In this document: one piece after another, positions 1 to 8,259 of the stretch
How positions within the stretch are numbered: position 1 is the first letter of the stretch
How the letters are laid out: the number at the start of each line of letters is the position of its first letter
DNA from: Pseudomonadota bacterium
Lineage (GTDB): Bacteria; Pseudomonadota; Gammaproteobacteria; Burkholderiales; Burkholderiaceae_C
Length of the DNA: 64,000 bases
Direction: 5' to 3'
Assembly (NCBI GenBank): GCA_030538605.1
Contig: JAUNTQ010000001.1
Location: 41,085-105,084, forward strand
The notes under the pieces: generated by a model
Databases searched by the model: none
The model's input: only the letters and a program-made list of their open reading frames with translations
What the model was told of the DNA's origin: nothing
Made by a program: the position numbers and the translations under genes

Positions 1-507
1 GGCGACTTCGCCTTTGACGACGCCATCCTCATGCCCCCGCACCAGGCGGCGGGCATGGTCTGGCAGGCGGGCCTGATCGGCAAGGACGCGCAGGGCAAGC
101 CCACCGGCTGGGCCGACATCCACCCGCGCCTGTTCCACGCCCGCGAAGACGACCGTGTGTACGTCGTGGGCGACGCGATGGGCCACATCTCCGAGCAGTT
201 CGGCCACTACCCCAAGAGCGCGCACGTGGCGCACGCGGTGGGCAAGATCGTGGCGCGCAACATCGCCGAGCGCATCCAGGGCAAGGACGTCGTGCCCGTG
301 CTGCCCGACAACCTGTGCTACATGATGGTCAACGGCGAGCCGCGCGAAGCCATCTCCGTGCTGTTCGAGTACGAACTGGACGCCACAGGCCGCGTCATCC
401 AGACCCAGGTGGACGTGGACGTGCGCTCGCCCGATCTGGTGAAGGAAGACTTCGACTGGATCAACACCCGCTTCAGCGACTTCCTGGCCGTGGGGCCGGC
501 GGGTTGA
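1..507 (+). CDS. fccB: Sulfide dehydrogenase (flavocytochrome c) flavoprotein subunit, C-terminal part
   Basis: The reading frame is open from the first base of the window, so the N-terminal FAD-binding half lies outside. The visible 168 residues contain a late FAD-contact segment (VYVVGDAMGH, about residue 55) and a C-terminal domain like that of FCSD/SoxF flavoproteins, with NLCYMMVNGEP and a terminal FDWINTRFSDF. In this family the flavoprotein oxidises sulfide in the periplasm and passes electrons to a c-type cytochrome. The gene ends 45 bp before soxY, which supports a role in sulfur oxidation. The family call follows from the domain and neighbours; whether the cognate cytochrome gene lies upstream cannot be seen. 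Confidence 0.75.
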   Translation, partial: GDFAFDDAILMPPHQAAGMVWQAGLIGKDAQGKPTGWADIHPRLFHAREDDRVYVVGDAMGHISEQFGHYPKSAHVAHAVGKIVARNIAERIQGKDVVPVLPDNLCYMMVNGEPREAISVLFEYELDATGRVIQTQVDVDVRSPDLVKEDFDWINTRFSDFLAVGPAG

Positions 508-552
508 AAAGCCTTTGTTTCTGGCGAACCCCCCCCTCTCTTTTTTGAAGAC

Positions 553-1080
553 ATGAACGCACCTCACACCCTGCCTCGTGGCCCATCACCCCTGCGGCGG
601 CGCGCGTGGATGGCCTCTGCCGCCGCCGTGGGCGCAGCCCTTGGCCTGCCTGGCCGCGCACTCGCGCAGCAAGCCGCCCCCAGCGCCGTCGAACAAAACC
701 CCTTGCTCGCACCCAATCCCGCCGAGTTCAAGCGCCTGGTGGCGGAGTTCACCGGCGGCAAGACGCCCGCCGCCAGCGGCCTGAAGCTGGAAATGTCGGC
801 GCTCGCCGACAACCCCAGCGCCGTGCCCGTGAAAGTCAGCATCACCCAGCCCATCACCGAGCAGAGCTGGTGCGAAGAGATCGTGCTGCTGGCCGAGCTG
901 AACCCCTCGCCCCTGGCCTGCCGCCTGCAATTCACGCCACTGGCCGGCGTGGCCGAAGCGGCGGTGCGCATACGCCTGGCCCAATCGCAAACCATCCACG
1001 CCCTGGCCCGCATGAAAGACGGCCAGATCCTGGCCGTGCGCCAGCAAGTCACCGTCGCCGCCAGCGGCTGCGGCATGTGA
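553..1080 (+). CDS. soxY: Thiosulfate-oxidation carrier protein SoxY
   Basis: SoxY carries sulfur intermediates on a C-terminal cysteine arm during periplasmic thiosulfate oxidation, as a heterodimer with SoxZ. The 175-residue protein starts with a Tat-type signal (LRRRAWMASAA, hydrophobic stretch, cleavage likely after ALAQ near residue 39), typical of SoxY. The C-terminus reads AASGCGM. The single cysteine sits three residues from the end, but the usual family ending is GGCGG, so one glycine has become serine and the last glycine methionine. It is followed after 19 bp by soxZ and preceded by fccB, so the three probably form one transcript. The start has no strong Shine-Dalgarno but fits the signal peptide. 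Confidence 0.88.
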   Translation: MNAPHTLPRGPSPLRRRAWMASAAAVGAALGLPGRALAQQAAPSAVEQNPLLAPNPAEFKRLVAEFTGGKTPAASGLKLEMSALADNPSAVPVKVSITQPITEQSWCEEIVLLAELNPSPLACRLQFTPLAGVAEAAVRIRLAQSQTIHALARMKDGQILAVRQQVTVAASGCGM

Positions 1081-1099
1081 GCGGAGGGCCACACAAGCC

Positions 1100-1450
1100 A
1101 TGAGCCAGACCAGAGCACCCCGCCCCCCGCGCGTGTGGGTCAGCAACCCCAAGCCGACAAAAGATGAAGTGCTGCGCGTGCGCGCGCAGATCGAGCACAT
1201 CATGGAAAGCGGCCTGCGCATCGACCCCGACACGGGCAAACCCCGCCCGCGCCACATCGTCACCCGCTTCGAAGCGCGCTTCGGCCCCGAGCGCGCGCTG
1301 CTCTTCGCGTGGCAGCCCGGCATCTCCATCGCCCGCAACCCCTACATCGAATTCACCTTCATCGCCCGCCAAAGCGGCGAGCTGCAACTGCACTGGGAAG
1401 ACGACCAGGGCCGCACCCTGCACGACAAGCGCAGCATCACGGTGGAGTGA
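1100..1450 (+). CDS. soxZ: Thiosulfate-oxidation protein SoxZ
   Basis: SoxZ is the small immunoglobulin-fold partner of SoxY. The 116-residue product has the usual SoxZ length and no signal peptide of its own, since it is exported with SoxY. Segments such as RPRHIVTRFEARF, NPYIEFTF and the C-terminal WEDDQGRTL fit the family. A GGAGGG ribosome-binding sequence lies at 1082-1087. The gene is 19 bp downstream of soxY and is followed by a 78-bp palindrome that may end the transcript. No other sox genes (soxA, B, C, D, X) are visible, so either they lie upstream of the window or this is a partial Sox set. Confidence 0.88.
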   Translation: MSQTRAPRPPRVWVSNPKPTKDEVLRVRAQIEHIMESGLRIDPDTGKPRPRHIVTRFEARFGPERALLFAWQPGISIARNPYIEFTFIARQSGELQLHWEDDQGRTLHDKRSITVE

Positions 1451-1466
1451 GAGTATGATTAAAAGA

Positions 1467-1544
1467 TAGCTGCTTGCGTACGGTTCAAAACGATTTCAGA
1501 TATATTTTTATATGAAATTGTTTTAAAACGTACGCAAACAGCTA
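1467..1544. repeat. 78-bp AT-rich palindromic repeat, copy 1
   Basis: The left arm begins TAGCTGCTTGCGTACG and the right arm ends CGTACGCAAACAGCTA. The pairing continues inward through an AT-rich interior, so the whole element is one long imperfect hairpin of about 39 bp per arm. It lies directly behind soxZ. Six further copies follow in this window, all in the backbone. Confidence 0.95.
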
Positions 1545-1779
1545 CCTTTTTGTTCAATTCGCATGCTCCATGCCCCACCGCTGCCTTTCGCACCCACTGT
1601 CGCCGGGTGCGTGCCGAAAAAAGCAGCCTCCACCACCCATCCCCTTGATATCTCAAGGAATTTTTCGCGCCGCCGCGCACTCTACGTACAATGAACCCGA
1701 GGCTCGCCCAGGTGCCATGCCCAAAGCGGGTACCCCCTCATCCACCCTTTCATTGACTTTCTTTCAGGAGAGCCATTTC

Positions 1780-2457
1780 ATGAGCGACCGCAGCCAAACC
1801 CTTTCATACGAAGAACTCGCCCTTGGCGCGACCACCCTCCAGCAGCGCAACAAGGTGCTGCGCAACACCTACTGGCTGCTCGCCCTCAGCCTCATTCCCA
1901 CCGTGCTGGGCGCGTGGATCGGCGTGTCCACCGGCATCGTGCGCGGCCTGACCGGCGGCCTTGGCCTGGTGGTGTTTCTGGCCGGCGCGTTCGGCTTCAT
2001 GTTCGCCATCGAGAAAACCAAGAACTCCGCCGCCGGCGTGCCCGTGCTGCTGGCCTTCACCTTCTTCATGGGTCTGATGCTCTCGCGCCTCGTCGGCGCG
2101 GTGCTGGGCATGCAAAACGGCTCCAACCTGGTCATGACGGCCATGGGCGGCACCGCTGGCGTGTTCTTCGTCATGGCCAGCCTGGCCAGCGTCATCAAGC
2201 GCGACATCTCCGGCATGGGCAAGTGGCTGTTCGTGGGCGCCATCGTGAACGTGTTCGTCGGCTCCAGCGTGGGCATGCTGGTCATCAGCACGCTGCTGAT
2301 CGGCGTGTTCAGCCTGTACATGCTGTATGACTTGAAGCGCATCATCGACGGCGGCGAAACCAACTACATCAGCGCCACCCTGGCGCTGTACCTGGACATC
2401 TTCAACGTGTTCCAGGGCCTGCTCGCCCTGCTGGGCCTGACCAGCAGCAGCGACTGA
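1780..2457 (+). CDS. Bax inhibitor-1 (BI-1) family inner-membrane protein
   Basis: The 225-residue product has seven hydrophobic segments starting near residue 28 and ends with the C-terminal membrane region typical of the BI-1/YccA/YbhL family. The acidic pair and short loop of the last segments (YLDIFNVFQGLLALLG) are characteristic. Family members are implicated in calcium leak and in modulating membrane-protein turnover by FtsH (YccA); the precise function here is unknown. The start at 1780 is preferred over an open frame reaching back to 1570 because AGGAG stands at about 1766-1770 and the residues upstream look non-coding. A strong terminator follows at 2484. Confidence 0.88.
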   Translation: MSDRSQTLSYEELALGATTLQQRNKVLRNTYWLLALSLIPTVLGAWIGVSTGIVRGLTGGLGLVVFLAGAFGFMFAIEKTKNSAAGVPVLLAFTFFMGLMLSRLVGAVLGMQNGSNLVMTAMGGTAGVFFVMASLASVIKRDISGMGKWLFVGAIVNVFVGSSVGMLVISTLLIGVFSLYMLYDLKRIIDGGETNYISATLALYLDIFNVFQGLLALLGLTSSSD

Positions 2458-2483
2458 CAAGCCTGCATCCCCCAAGCTGACAA

Positions 2484-2507
2484 GGGCCTCGCAAGAGGCC
2501 CTTTTTT
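2484..2507 (+). terminator. Rho-independent terminator after the BI-1 gene
   Basis: A 7-bp GC-rich stem (GGGCCTC/GAGGCCC) with a GCAA tetraloop is followed by six T residues, 26 bp after the stop codon of the BI-1 family gene. Confidence 0.92.
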
Positions 2508-2535
2508 CATCGGCCCAGCCTGTCTTTCAAGCCAC

Positions 2536-3186
2536 ATGCAGACCGACGACCTTTTCGGCGGCCCATCGCCCGGCGAGCGCGAACGCATGGGGCCGTGCGC
2601 GCTGGTGCTGCGCGGCTGGGCGCTGCCGCATGTGGATGCCGTTCTGCCTGCCATCGCGCAGGTTCAGGCGCAGGCACCGTTTCGGCACATGACCACGCCC
2701 GGCGGCTTCACCATGTCGGTGGCCTTGAGCAATTGCGGCTGCTGGGGCTGGGTGAGCGACCGGCGCGGCTACCGCTACAGCCGCGTGGACCCGGTCAGCG
2801 GCCAGCCCTGGCCCGCCATGCCCGCCGCGCTATATCACCTGGCGCGCGAAGCCGCGCAGGCCGCCGGATACCCGGGCTTTGCGCCCGACGCCTGCCTGAT
2901 CAACCGCTATGCGCCTGGCGCGCGCATGTCGCTGCACCAGGACAAGGACGAGCGCGACTTGTCGGCACCCATCGTCTCGGTGTCGCTGGGCATGGGTGCC
3001 ACCTTCCTCTTCGGCGGCCACGCGCGCACTGACAAGGCCGCCAGGCTGGCGCTGCACCACGGTGACGTGGCCGTCTGGGGCGGCGAAGACCGGCTGCGCT
3101 ACCACGGCGTGATGCCGCTCGAAGGCCCGCCGCACCCCTTGCTCGGCAGCCAGCGCATCAACCTCACGTTCCGCCAGGCGGGCTGA
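2536..3186 (+). CDS. alkB: DNA oxidative demethylase AlkB
   Basis: AlkB is an Fe(II)/2-oxoglutarate dioxygenase that removes alkyl lesions such as 1-methyladenine and 3-methylcytosine from DNA. The 216-residue product has the expected length and all diagnostic motifs: the iron ligands HQDKDERD (HxD) near residue 135 and RYHGVMP (third ligand, near 192), plus the RINLTFR motif near the C-terminus, which binds 2-oxoglutarate and closes the site. No Ada regulator is adjacent. The 3' end overlaps the convergent MscS-type gene by 23 bp, so the last codons of both genes are read from the same DNA. Confidence 0.93.
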   Translation: MQTDDLFGGPSPGERERMGPCALVLRGWALPHVDAVLPAIAQVQAQAPFRHMTTPGGFTMSVALSNCGCWGWVSDRRGYRYSRVDPVSGQPWPAMPAALYHLAREAAQAAGYPGFAPDACLINRYAPGARMSLHQDKDERDLSAPIVSVSLGMGATFLFGGHARTDKAARLALHHGDVAVWGGEDRLRYHGVMPLEGPPHPLLGSQRINLTFRQAG

Positions 3187-4282
3187 CCGGCGCGGGCGCG
3201 GGTGTGGCCGGGTCGGCGTCGATGTTGTAGACGGTCTGCGTCGGGAAGGCGAAGCTGGCGCCGTGCTGCGCCACGATATCGCCGATCTTCAGCAGCACGT
3301 CTTCCTGCACCTGCATGAAGCGGCCCCAGTCCGTGGTTTTGGTGAAGCAGTACACCAGCACGTTGAGGGTGGACGCGCCATAGCCGGTCAGGCGCACCAG
3401 CAGCGTCTGGTCTTGCGCAATGTCCGGGTGGGCCTGCAGCATGGCCTGGATGGCCGCGCGCACCGGCGGCACGCGCGCCGCGTCGTCGTAGGACAGCCCC
3501 ACGGTCTGTTCGATGCGAAAGTGCTGCATGCGCGAGACGTTTTCCAGCACGATGGTGTTGAACACCGCGTTGGGCACGTACAGCGGCCGGTCTTCAAAGG
3601 TGCGGATGCGCGTCAGCCGCCAGCCGATGTCTTGCACCGTGCCTTCGATCTGGCGATCGGGCGAGCGCACCCAGTTGCCCACGCTGAAGGGCTTGTCCAG
3701 GTAAATCATCAGCCCGCCGAAGAAGTTGGACAGCATGTCCTTGGCCGCAAAGCCGATGGCGATGCCGCCCACGCCGCCAAAGGCCAGCACGCCCGAGAGC
3801 GAAAAGCCCAGCGTCTCCAGCACCATCAGCGCACCCAGCGTCAACGTGGCGACCTGCGCCAGACGGCCAATGGCCAGGGCCGATTCGGCGTCCAGCGGGC
3901 GGGCGGTGCGCGCCGGGTCGGTCAGGTCGCGCTCCAGCTGCCCGATCAGGCGCATGAAAAACTGCGTGAGGATGAGCGCCGCCAGCACGCGCTGCACCGT
4001 CAGCCAGTGCGCCCAGGCCAGCGCCGGGTGCACCTGCCGCACCAGCGCCAGCGCCACCGACAGCCCGCACAGCCAGATCAGCAGCCGCACAGGCAAGGCG
4101 GCCGCCTCCAGCAATGCGTGCCGCCACACCGAATGGGCCGCGCCATTGCCATGCCGCAAGCGCCGCAGCGCACGCGCGCACAAGAGGTCAAGCACCAGCG
4201 TCAGCAGCAGCACCGCCACCAGTTGCAACAGCCAGATGCGCGGCTCGGCGGAGATCTGAAAATAGGGCGACAAGGCGGACAT
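3164..4282 (-). CDS. MscS-family mechanosensitive ion channel
   Basis: The 372-residue product has about five hydrophobic segments in the N-terminal half, then the MscS pore-lining helix region (SGVLAFGGVGGIAIGFAAKD), the beta domain (FSVGNWVR) and a C-terminal alpha/beta domain (TRIRTFEDRPLYVPNAVF). It is longer than E. coli MscS and resembles the YbdG/YnaI group. Such channels open under hypo-osmotic membrane tension. The start at 4282 was chosen because an upstream in-frame extension to 4333 is basic and unlike the family; no clear Shine-Dalgarno sequence is visible. It converges on and overlaps alkB by 23 bp. Confidence 0.9.
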   Translation of the reverse strand: MSALSPYFQISAEPRIWLLQLVAVLLLTLVLDLLCARALRRLRHGNGAAHSVWRHALLEAAALPVRLLIWLCGLSVALALVRQVHPALAWAHWLTVQRVLAALILTQFFMRLIGQLERDLTDPARTARPLDAESALAIGRLAQVATLTLGALMVLETLGFSLSGVLAFGGVGGIAIGFAAKDMLSNFFGGLMIYLDKPFSVGNWVRSPDRQIEGTVQDIGWRLTRIRTFEDRPLYVPNAVFNTIVLENVSRMQHFRIEQTVGLSYDDAARVPPVRAAIQAMLQAHPDIAQDQTLLVRLTGYGASTLNVLVYCFTKTTDWGRFMQVQEDVLLKIGDIVAQHGASFAFPTQTVYNIDADPATPAPAPVSPPGGT

Positions 4283-4342
4283 GGGCGAAAAAAGGCGGGA
4301 ACGTCGATCGATTCTAGAAGGCGTCAACGTCACCCAAAGGCG

Positions 4343-4372
4343 AAAGAAAGGGGCCGCATGGCCCCTTTCTTT
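4343..4372. terminator. Long hairpin terminator downstream of the exported methyltransferase gene
   Basis: A perfect 13-bp stem (GAAAGAAAGGGGCC-type arm, GCAT loop) with A/T-rich bases on both sides lies 18 bp past the minus-strand methyltransferase stop. The tail is T-rich in both directions, so it can act bidirectionally. Confidence 0.85.
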
Positions 4373-4389
4373 TCAGGCGCGGCACGCCC

Positions 4390-5313
4390 TCAGTCCAGCA
4401 TGTCGATATCGCGCGCCACGCTTCGGCGCTCGGCGGTGAAGGCATCGCTGCGCTGGCCGTCGGTGACGTTGCCTTGCATGCGGTTGCCGCTGATGCGACC
4501 GTCAAAGCGGCGGAACACCCCGTCGGTGCCCGTGAAGCCGAAGCGCACCCGGTCGCCCGCCACGCGCGCGTCGCGCAGCGAGGTTTCCATGCCCTGGAAC
4601 TGCACCATGCCCTCGGGGAACTGGTAGCGCTGGGCGGTCACGTCCACGCGCACGCTGGTGGCACCGTTGCGCTGCGGGTAGGTGAGCTGCCAGTTGCCCG
4701 TGGCATTGGCAGGCACCAGCCAGAGGTAGGCCGTGGCACCGCCCGCGCGCGAGGTTTCATCCGGCTCCCAGCCGCCCATGGTGAAGGCGTGCGTCACCAG
4801 CCGCGTGCCGGGCTTGAGCTGCATCAGCGTGGGCCGCAGCCGGATGTTGAGCGTGGGCAGCAGGTACATGGTGATGACGTCTGCCTTGGAGAGGTCGGTC
4901 TCGAAAATGTCGCCCTGCACCACACTGGCGCGGCCCTGCACGCCAGCGGCTTGCACGCGGCCTGCGGCGTGCGCCACCATTTCGGGGTTGTATTCGATGC
5001 CCACGCCACGCGCGCCGAACTGCTTGGCCGCGGCGATGACGATCTTGCCGTCGCCCGCGCCGAGATCCATCACGAAGTCGTTGGCCGTCACGCCGCCCAG
5101 TTGCAGCATGCGCGTGACCAGCTCGTCCGGCGTGGGCACCCACACCACATCCTTGCCCGCCTGCCCGCGCTGGGGCGTGTAGTCGCCCGCGCCACCCGGG
5201 ATTTGCTGTGCCCAGGCGGGTGCCGCAGCGAAGCCGGCCAGCAGGCTTGCCGCGCCCAGCGCCACGGCAGCGCGGCGGCTCAGGTGTTGAAGGGAAAAAT
5301 GGCGCTCACTCAT
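4390..5313 (-). CDS. Exported class I SAM-dependent methyltransferase
   Basis: The 307-residue protein starts with a twin-arginine-like signal (LSRRAAVALGAAS, cleavage near AWAQQ at about residue 35). A Rossmann-type methyltransferase core follows with the SAM-binding motif VMDLGAGDGKI near residue 80 and an acidic residue in VGIEYNPE. A C-terminal beta-rich domain of about 120 residues with no catalytic motif completes it. AAGGA stands upstream of the ATG at 5313. A periplasmic methyltransferase is unusual because SAM is a cytoplasmic cofactor; the signal could be a lipid or membrane tether instead. The substrate is unknown. It is followed by a strong hairpin at 4343-4372. Confidence 0.75.
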   Translation of the reverse strand: MSERHFSLQHLSRRAAVALGAASLLAGFAAAPAWAQQIPGGAGDYTPQRGQAGKDVVWVPTPDELVTRMLQLGGVTANDFVMDLGAGDGKIVIAAAKQFGARGVGIEYNPEMVAHAAGRVQAAGVQGRASVVQGDIFETDLSKADVITMYLLPTLNIRLRPTLMQLKPGTRLVTHAFTMGGWEPDETSRAGGATAYLWLVPANATGNWQLTYPQRNGATSVRVDVTAQRYQFPEGMVQFQGMETSLRDARVAGDRVRFGFTGTDGVFRRFDGRISGNRMQGNVTDGQRSDAFTAERRSVARDIDMLD

Positions 5314-5440
5314 GCAAATTCCTTTCGAAAGGGGTGGAGGGAAAAACGAACACACGCGACCGGCATCACATCCAGCACCGGCCCGCTGACGCTTGGGTTG
5401 CGTGCCCCCGTTTTTAACCGCCTTCGCGCGCAGGCAGCAC

Positions 5441-5480
5441 AAAAAACAAAACCCCCGCTGCCTACGAAAGGCAGCGGGGG
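5441..5480 (-). terminator. Terminator after tRNA-His
   Basis: A perfect 12-bp GC-rich stem (CCCCCGCTGCCT and its complement, 5-nt loop) is followed, on the minus strand, by a T-rich run. It sits 14 bp beyond the 3' end of tRNA-His and so ends that transcript. Confidence 0.9.
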
Positions 5481-5493
5481 CTTATTCATGCGG

Positions 5494-5569
5494 TGGGGTG
5501 GCTGACGGGACTCGAACCCGCGACGACCAGAATCACAATCTGGGACTCTACCAACTGAGCTACAGCCAC
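5494..5569 (-). tRNA. tRNA-His (anticodon GTG)
   Basis: Read on the minus strand the 76 bases fold into a standard cloverleaf. There is a GTGGCTG acceptor arm, a D-arm with AGCTCAGTTGGTAGAG, the anticodon loop ATTGTGATT with GTG, a T-arm GGGTTCGAACCC, and an encoded 3' CCA at 5494-5496. The extra G at position -1, diagnostic of tRNA-His, is supplied by base 5570. A strong terminator follows. Confidence 0.95.
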
Positions 5570-5600
5570 CGTCGAAAGCCGAAGATTATAGCGCGCGTTC

Positions 5601-7508
5601 TCAAGGTGTGGACACGAGAATCCTGGCCTTGTAACGGGTGCGCAGCAGGTCGTAGTAGCTGCGCGCCTCGGCGGCGGCCCACATGCGCTCGTAGCCCAGC
5701 AGGCTGTCGCTGGCTTCTTCGGCCGTGGGCGCGGGGCGGGTGAGCACTTTTTCCACCTGCGCCACGGCGTAGCCGTCTGCGCCAAGGTCCACACCCAGCA
5801 CGGTGGGCAGCTTGTCGGGGTCGGCGCGCAGCACGGCTTCGACCACCTGCGGGGGCTGGTCATGCGTTTCGTCGCGCGCAAGGGTGATGGCCGCAGGCAG
5901 GCTGGCGGCGTCGGCGGGTTTGGCCGTGAGCGCTTTCAGGCGCGCCTCGCCCTCGGTGCGGGCCATCTCGGCGCCGCGCTGGGCCAGAAAGGCCGTGCGC
6001 ACTTCGCTCTTGACTTCGTCCAGCGGGCGCGCGTGGGCCGGGCTGTGGCTGACGATGCGGCCTGAGGCCAGCTGGCTGGAGCCGATGTCGAGCGCATCGG
6101 TGTTGCGCTTGCGCTCGATGGCGTCGGGGTTGAACAAGGCGGCCAGAAACTTCGGGTTGGCCAGCGCACCCGTGGCACCGGGCGCGGGAAAGCGGGTGAC
6201 GTTGTTGGCCGTGTGCACGGTGAGCTTGAGCTTGTCGGCCACGGGTTGCAGGGTTTCGGCTTGCTCGTACACGCCGTTGCGGAAGTCTTCGGCCATTTCG
6301 ACAAAGCGGCCTTGCGCTTCGCGCGTGCGCAGCTGGTCTTCGAGTTGCGGGCGCAGCTGCTCGAACGGCGGCGCGCTGGCGGGTTTGAGTTCGGTGAGCT
6401 GAACGATGTGGTAGCCGAAGTCGCTTTCCACGATGTCGCTGATGTCGCCGGCCTTGACCAGCGCGTAGGTGGCTTCGGTGATGGCGGGGTCGGGGCCGCG
6501 GTCACGGCGGAAGGTGCCCAGATCGCCGCCACTGGCCGCGCTCACGTCGTCCTGCGACGAGGCGCGGGCCACGTCGGCAAAGCTGGCGGGTGCCTGGCGC
6601 AGCCGGGCGAGGAGTTCGTCGGCGGTGGCGCGGGCTTTTTCGCGCTCTGCTGCGGGGGCGTCCTTGGGTGCCGCGATGAGGATGTGCGCTGCGCGGCGCT
6701 GCTCGGGCTCGCCCAGAGAGGCGGCGTTTTGCTCGTAGTAGGTGCGCAGGTCTTGCTCGCTGACGGTGATGCCTTTCTTGACGCCTTCCAGATCGAGCAC
6801 GAGGTATTCGATGCTGGCGCTTTCGGGCGCCTGGTATTGGGCGATGTGCTGCTCGTAATAGGCTTGCAGATCGGCATCGGTGGGGGTGATCTTGCCGGCG
6901 AAGTCGGTGGGTGCGAAGCGCTGCACGCGTGCCTGGCGCTGCTCCAGAAAAGCGCTCATGGCCACGTTGGCCTGGGCCTGGCTGGCGAAGCTGCTTTGCA
7001 CCACGCCGCCGAGCACCTGGGCCTGGGCCATGTCGGCGCGCACGCGCGCCTCGAAGCCCTCGGGCGTGAGGCCTTGCGCGGCCAGCAGGCGGCGGTAGCC
7101 TTCGGTGTCGAGCGTGCCGTCGGCACGGCGCAGCGAGGCGATGGTGGGGTCTTCCTGCAGGTTGTGGGCCAGGCGCGCGTCGGTGACCATGAGGTGCTCG
7201 TCAGCGGCGGCGACGGCCAGCACGCGGTCGCGCACCAGGCGTTCCAGCGTGGCGTAGCGCACGGCGGGGGTGTCGAGCAGCGCGAGATCGATGTCGGGGT
7301 TGCTCATGCGCAGGCGGTCGACTTCCTGGTTGTGGGCAAAGTCCCATTCCGCCTGCGTGATGGCCTTGCCATCGACCGTGGCCACCTTGGTGGCGGATTC
7401 GTTGAAGCGTGTGTAGCCGTCGATGCCGAACAGCACGAACGAGGGGATGATCAGCACGAACAGCACCACCATCATGAACCGGGTGTGTTTGCGGATGAGA
7501 TCGAACAT
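5601..7508 (-). CDS. ppiD: Periplasmic folding chaperone PpiD (SurA/parvulin family)
   Basis: PpiD is an inner-membrane-anchored periplasmic chaperone at the exit of the SecYEG translocon. The 635-residue product begins MFDLIRKHTRFMM, then has a single membrane segment (residues about 12-32) with FVLFGIDGY as in PpiD. SurA-like N-terminal helices follow, then one parvulin domain at about residues 265-365 (RAAHILIA, GGDLGTF, FGYHIVQL), and a second degenerate region. Length matches the family. It lies between tRNA-His and tRNA-Val, all on the minus strand downstream of hupB, an arrangement that fits the common hupB-ppiD order. Confidence 0.93.
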   Translation of the reverse strand: MFDLIRKHTRFMMVVLFVLIIPSFVLFGIDGYTRFNESATKVATVDGKAITQAEWDFAHNQEVDRLRMSNPDIDLALLDTPAVRYATLERLVRDRVLAVAAADEHLMVTDARLAHNLQEDPTIASLRRADGTLDTEGYRRLLAAQGLTPEGFEARVRADMAQAQVLGGVVQSSFASQAQANVAMSAFLEQRQARVQRFAPTDFAGKITPTDADLQAYYEQHIAQYQAPESASIEYLVLDLEGVKKGITVSEQDLRTYYEQNAASLGEPEQRRAAHILIAAPKDAPAAEREKARATADELLARLRQAPASFADVARASSQDDVSAASGGDLGTFRRDRGPDPAITEATYALVKAGDISDIVESDFGYHIVQLTELKPASAPPFEQLRPQLEDQLRTREAQGRFVEMAEDFRNGVYEQAETLQPVADKLKLTVHTANNVTRFPAPGATGALANPKFLAALFNPDAIERKRNTDALDIGSSQLASGRIVSHSPAHARPLDEVKSEVRTAFLAQRGAEMARTEGEARLKALTAKPADAASLPAAITLARDETHDQPPQVVEAVLRADPDKLPTVLGVDLGADGYAVAQVEKVLTRPAPTAEEASDSLLGYERMWAAAEARSYYDLLRTRYKARILVSTP

Positions 7509-7549
7509 GCGCGAGACTCTCTCGAAGAAAAGCGGGCTGAAGCCGGACA

Positions 7550-7583
7550 GGAAAATGAAAAAGGCGAACCGCAGTTCGCCTTT
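7550..7583 (-). terminator. Terminator after tRNA-Val
   Basis: A 10-bp stem (AAAGGCGAAC/GTTCGCCTTT, 4-nt loop) is followed on the minus strand by CCTTTTTCATTTTC-like T-rich sequence, 11 bp past the 3' end of tRNA-Val. Confidence 0.85.
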
Positions 7584-7594
7584 GCTTCAGCTGG

Positions 7595-7670
7595 TGGTGG
7601 GTGCTGACGGGGTCGAACCGCCGACCTACGCCTTGTAAGGGCGCCGCTCTACCAACTGAGCTAAGCACCC
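7595..7670 (-). tRNA. tRNA-Val (anticodon TAC)
   Basis: On the minus strand the 76 bases form a cloverleaf with acceptor GGGTGCT/AGCACCC, D-arm AGCTCAGTTGGTAGAG, anticodon loop CTTACAA (TAC) and T-arm GGCGGTTCGACCCCG. A 3' ACCA is encoded at 7595-7598. The order hupB, tRNA-Val, ppiD is co-directional. Confidence 0.95.
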
Positions 7671-7692
7671 CACCTGAACTGAACGGAAGCGA

Positions 7693-7965
7693 TCAGTTCA
7701 GCGCGTCTTTCAGCGCCTTGCCGGGACGGAACTTGGGTACCTTGGCGGCCTTGATTTTAATCGTGGCACCGGTGCGCGGATTGCGGCCGGTGCGCGCGGC
7801 GCGTTTGCCCACGGTGAAGGTGCCGAAGCCCACCAGCGACACCGTGCCGCCCTTGCGCAAGGTGGTTTTGATGGCGGCGATGGCCGCTTCCAGCGAGCGC
7901 GTTGCGGCGGCTTTGGAGATGTCGGCGTTTTTGGCGATGCTTTCGATCAGCTCGGTTTTGTTCAC
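7693..7965 (-). CDS. hupB: Nucleoid protein HU (beta-type)
   Basis: HU bends and wraps DNA non-specifically as a homo- or heterodimer. The 90-residue product is full length, with [11 protein letters not shown] at the N-terminus, the VGFGTFTV core and the beta-arm region ([15 protein letters not shown]) carrying the intercalating proline, then [15 protein letters not shown] at the end. AAGGGGCACC-like purine-rich bases precede the ATG. It is the first gene of the minus-strand run hupB - tRNA-Val - ppiD. The 294 bp upstream to the next gene hold no other gene; part of them should carry its promoter, which I could not place firmly. Confidence 0.96.
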   Translation of the reverse strand: MNKTELIESIAKNADISKAAATRSLEAAIAAIKTTLRKGGTVSLVGFGTFTVGKRAARTGRNPRTGATIKIKAAKVPKFRPGKALKDALN

Positions 7966-8259
7966 GAAGGTGCCCCTCTATTCAGAAAGTGTCAGGAATC
8001 CGTACAAAAAGCGAAATGGATTGTTGACGATCTCGCCAACCCCCCTTTGGGCTCGCTGGATATGCGCAAAGCGCGATTGACCGGCGCAGGCGGGCCGCAT
8101 GAGGGGCCGCACCAGCGCCAAGGCAACTCTGCCCGGCGAGCGTTGGATTCTAGACCCAATCGCCACGCTGTCCGCCCCAGATGGGGCGGTGCTTGCGCCC
8201 TCGCAACAAGAATTCACAAAGTCGCGTGTACCTGTGTGCGAAAGGCTACGCCAAGGGTT

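Noticed and set aside
3263..4627. A 454-codon plus-strand frame opposite the MscS gene
   Set aside because: It spans two genes and the intergenic terminator, is rich in Gln, Arg and His, and has no recognisable domain.
6213..7607. A 464-codon plus-strand frame opposite ppiD
   Set aside because: ppiD is a clear full-length gene on the other strand; the antisense product is low-complexity Gly/Val/His-rich sequence without family features.
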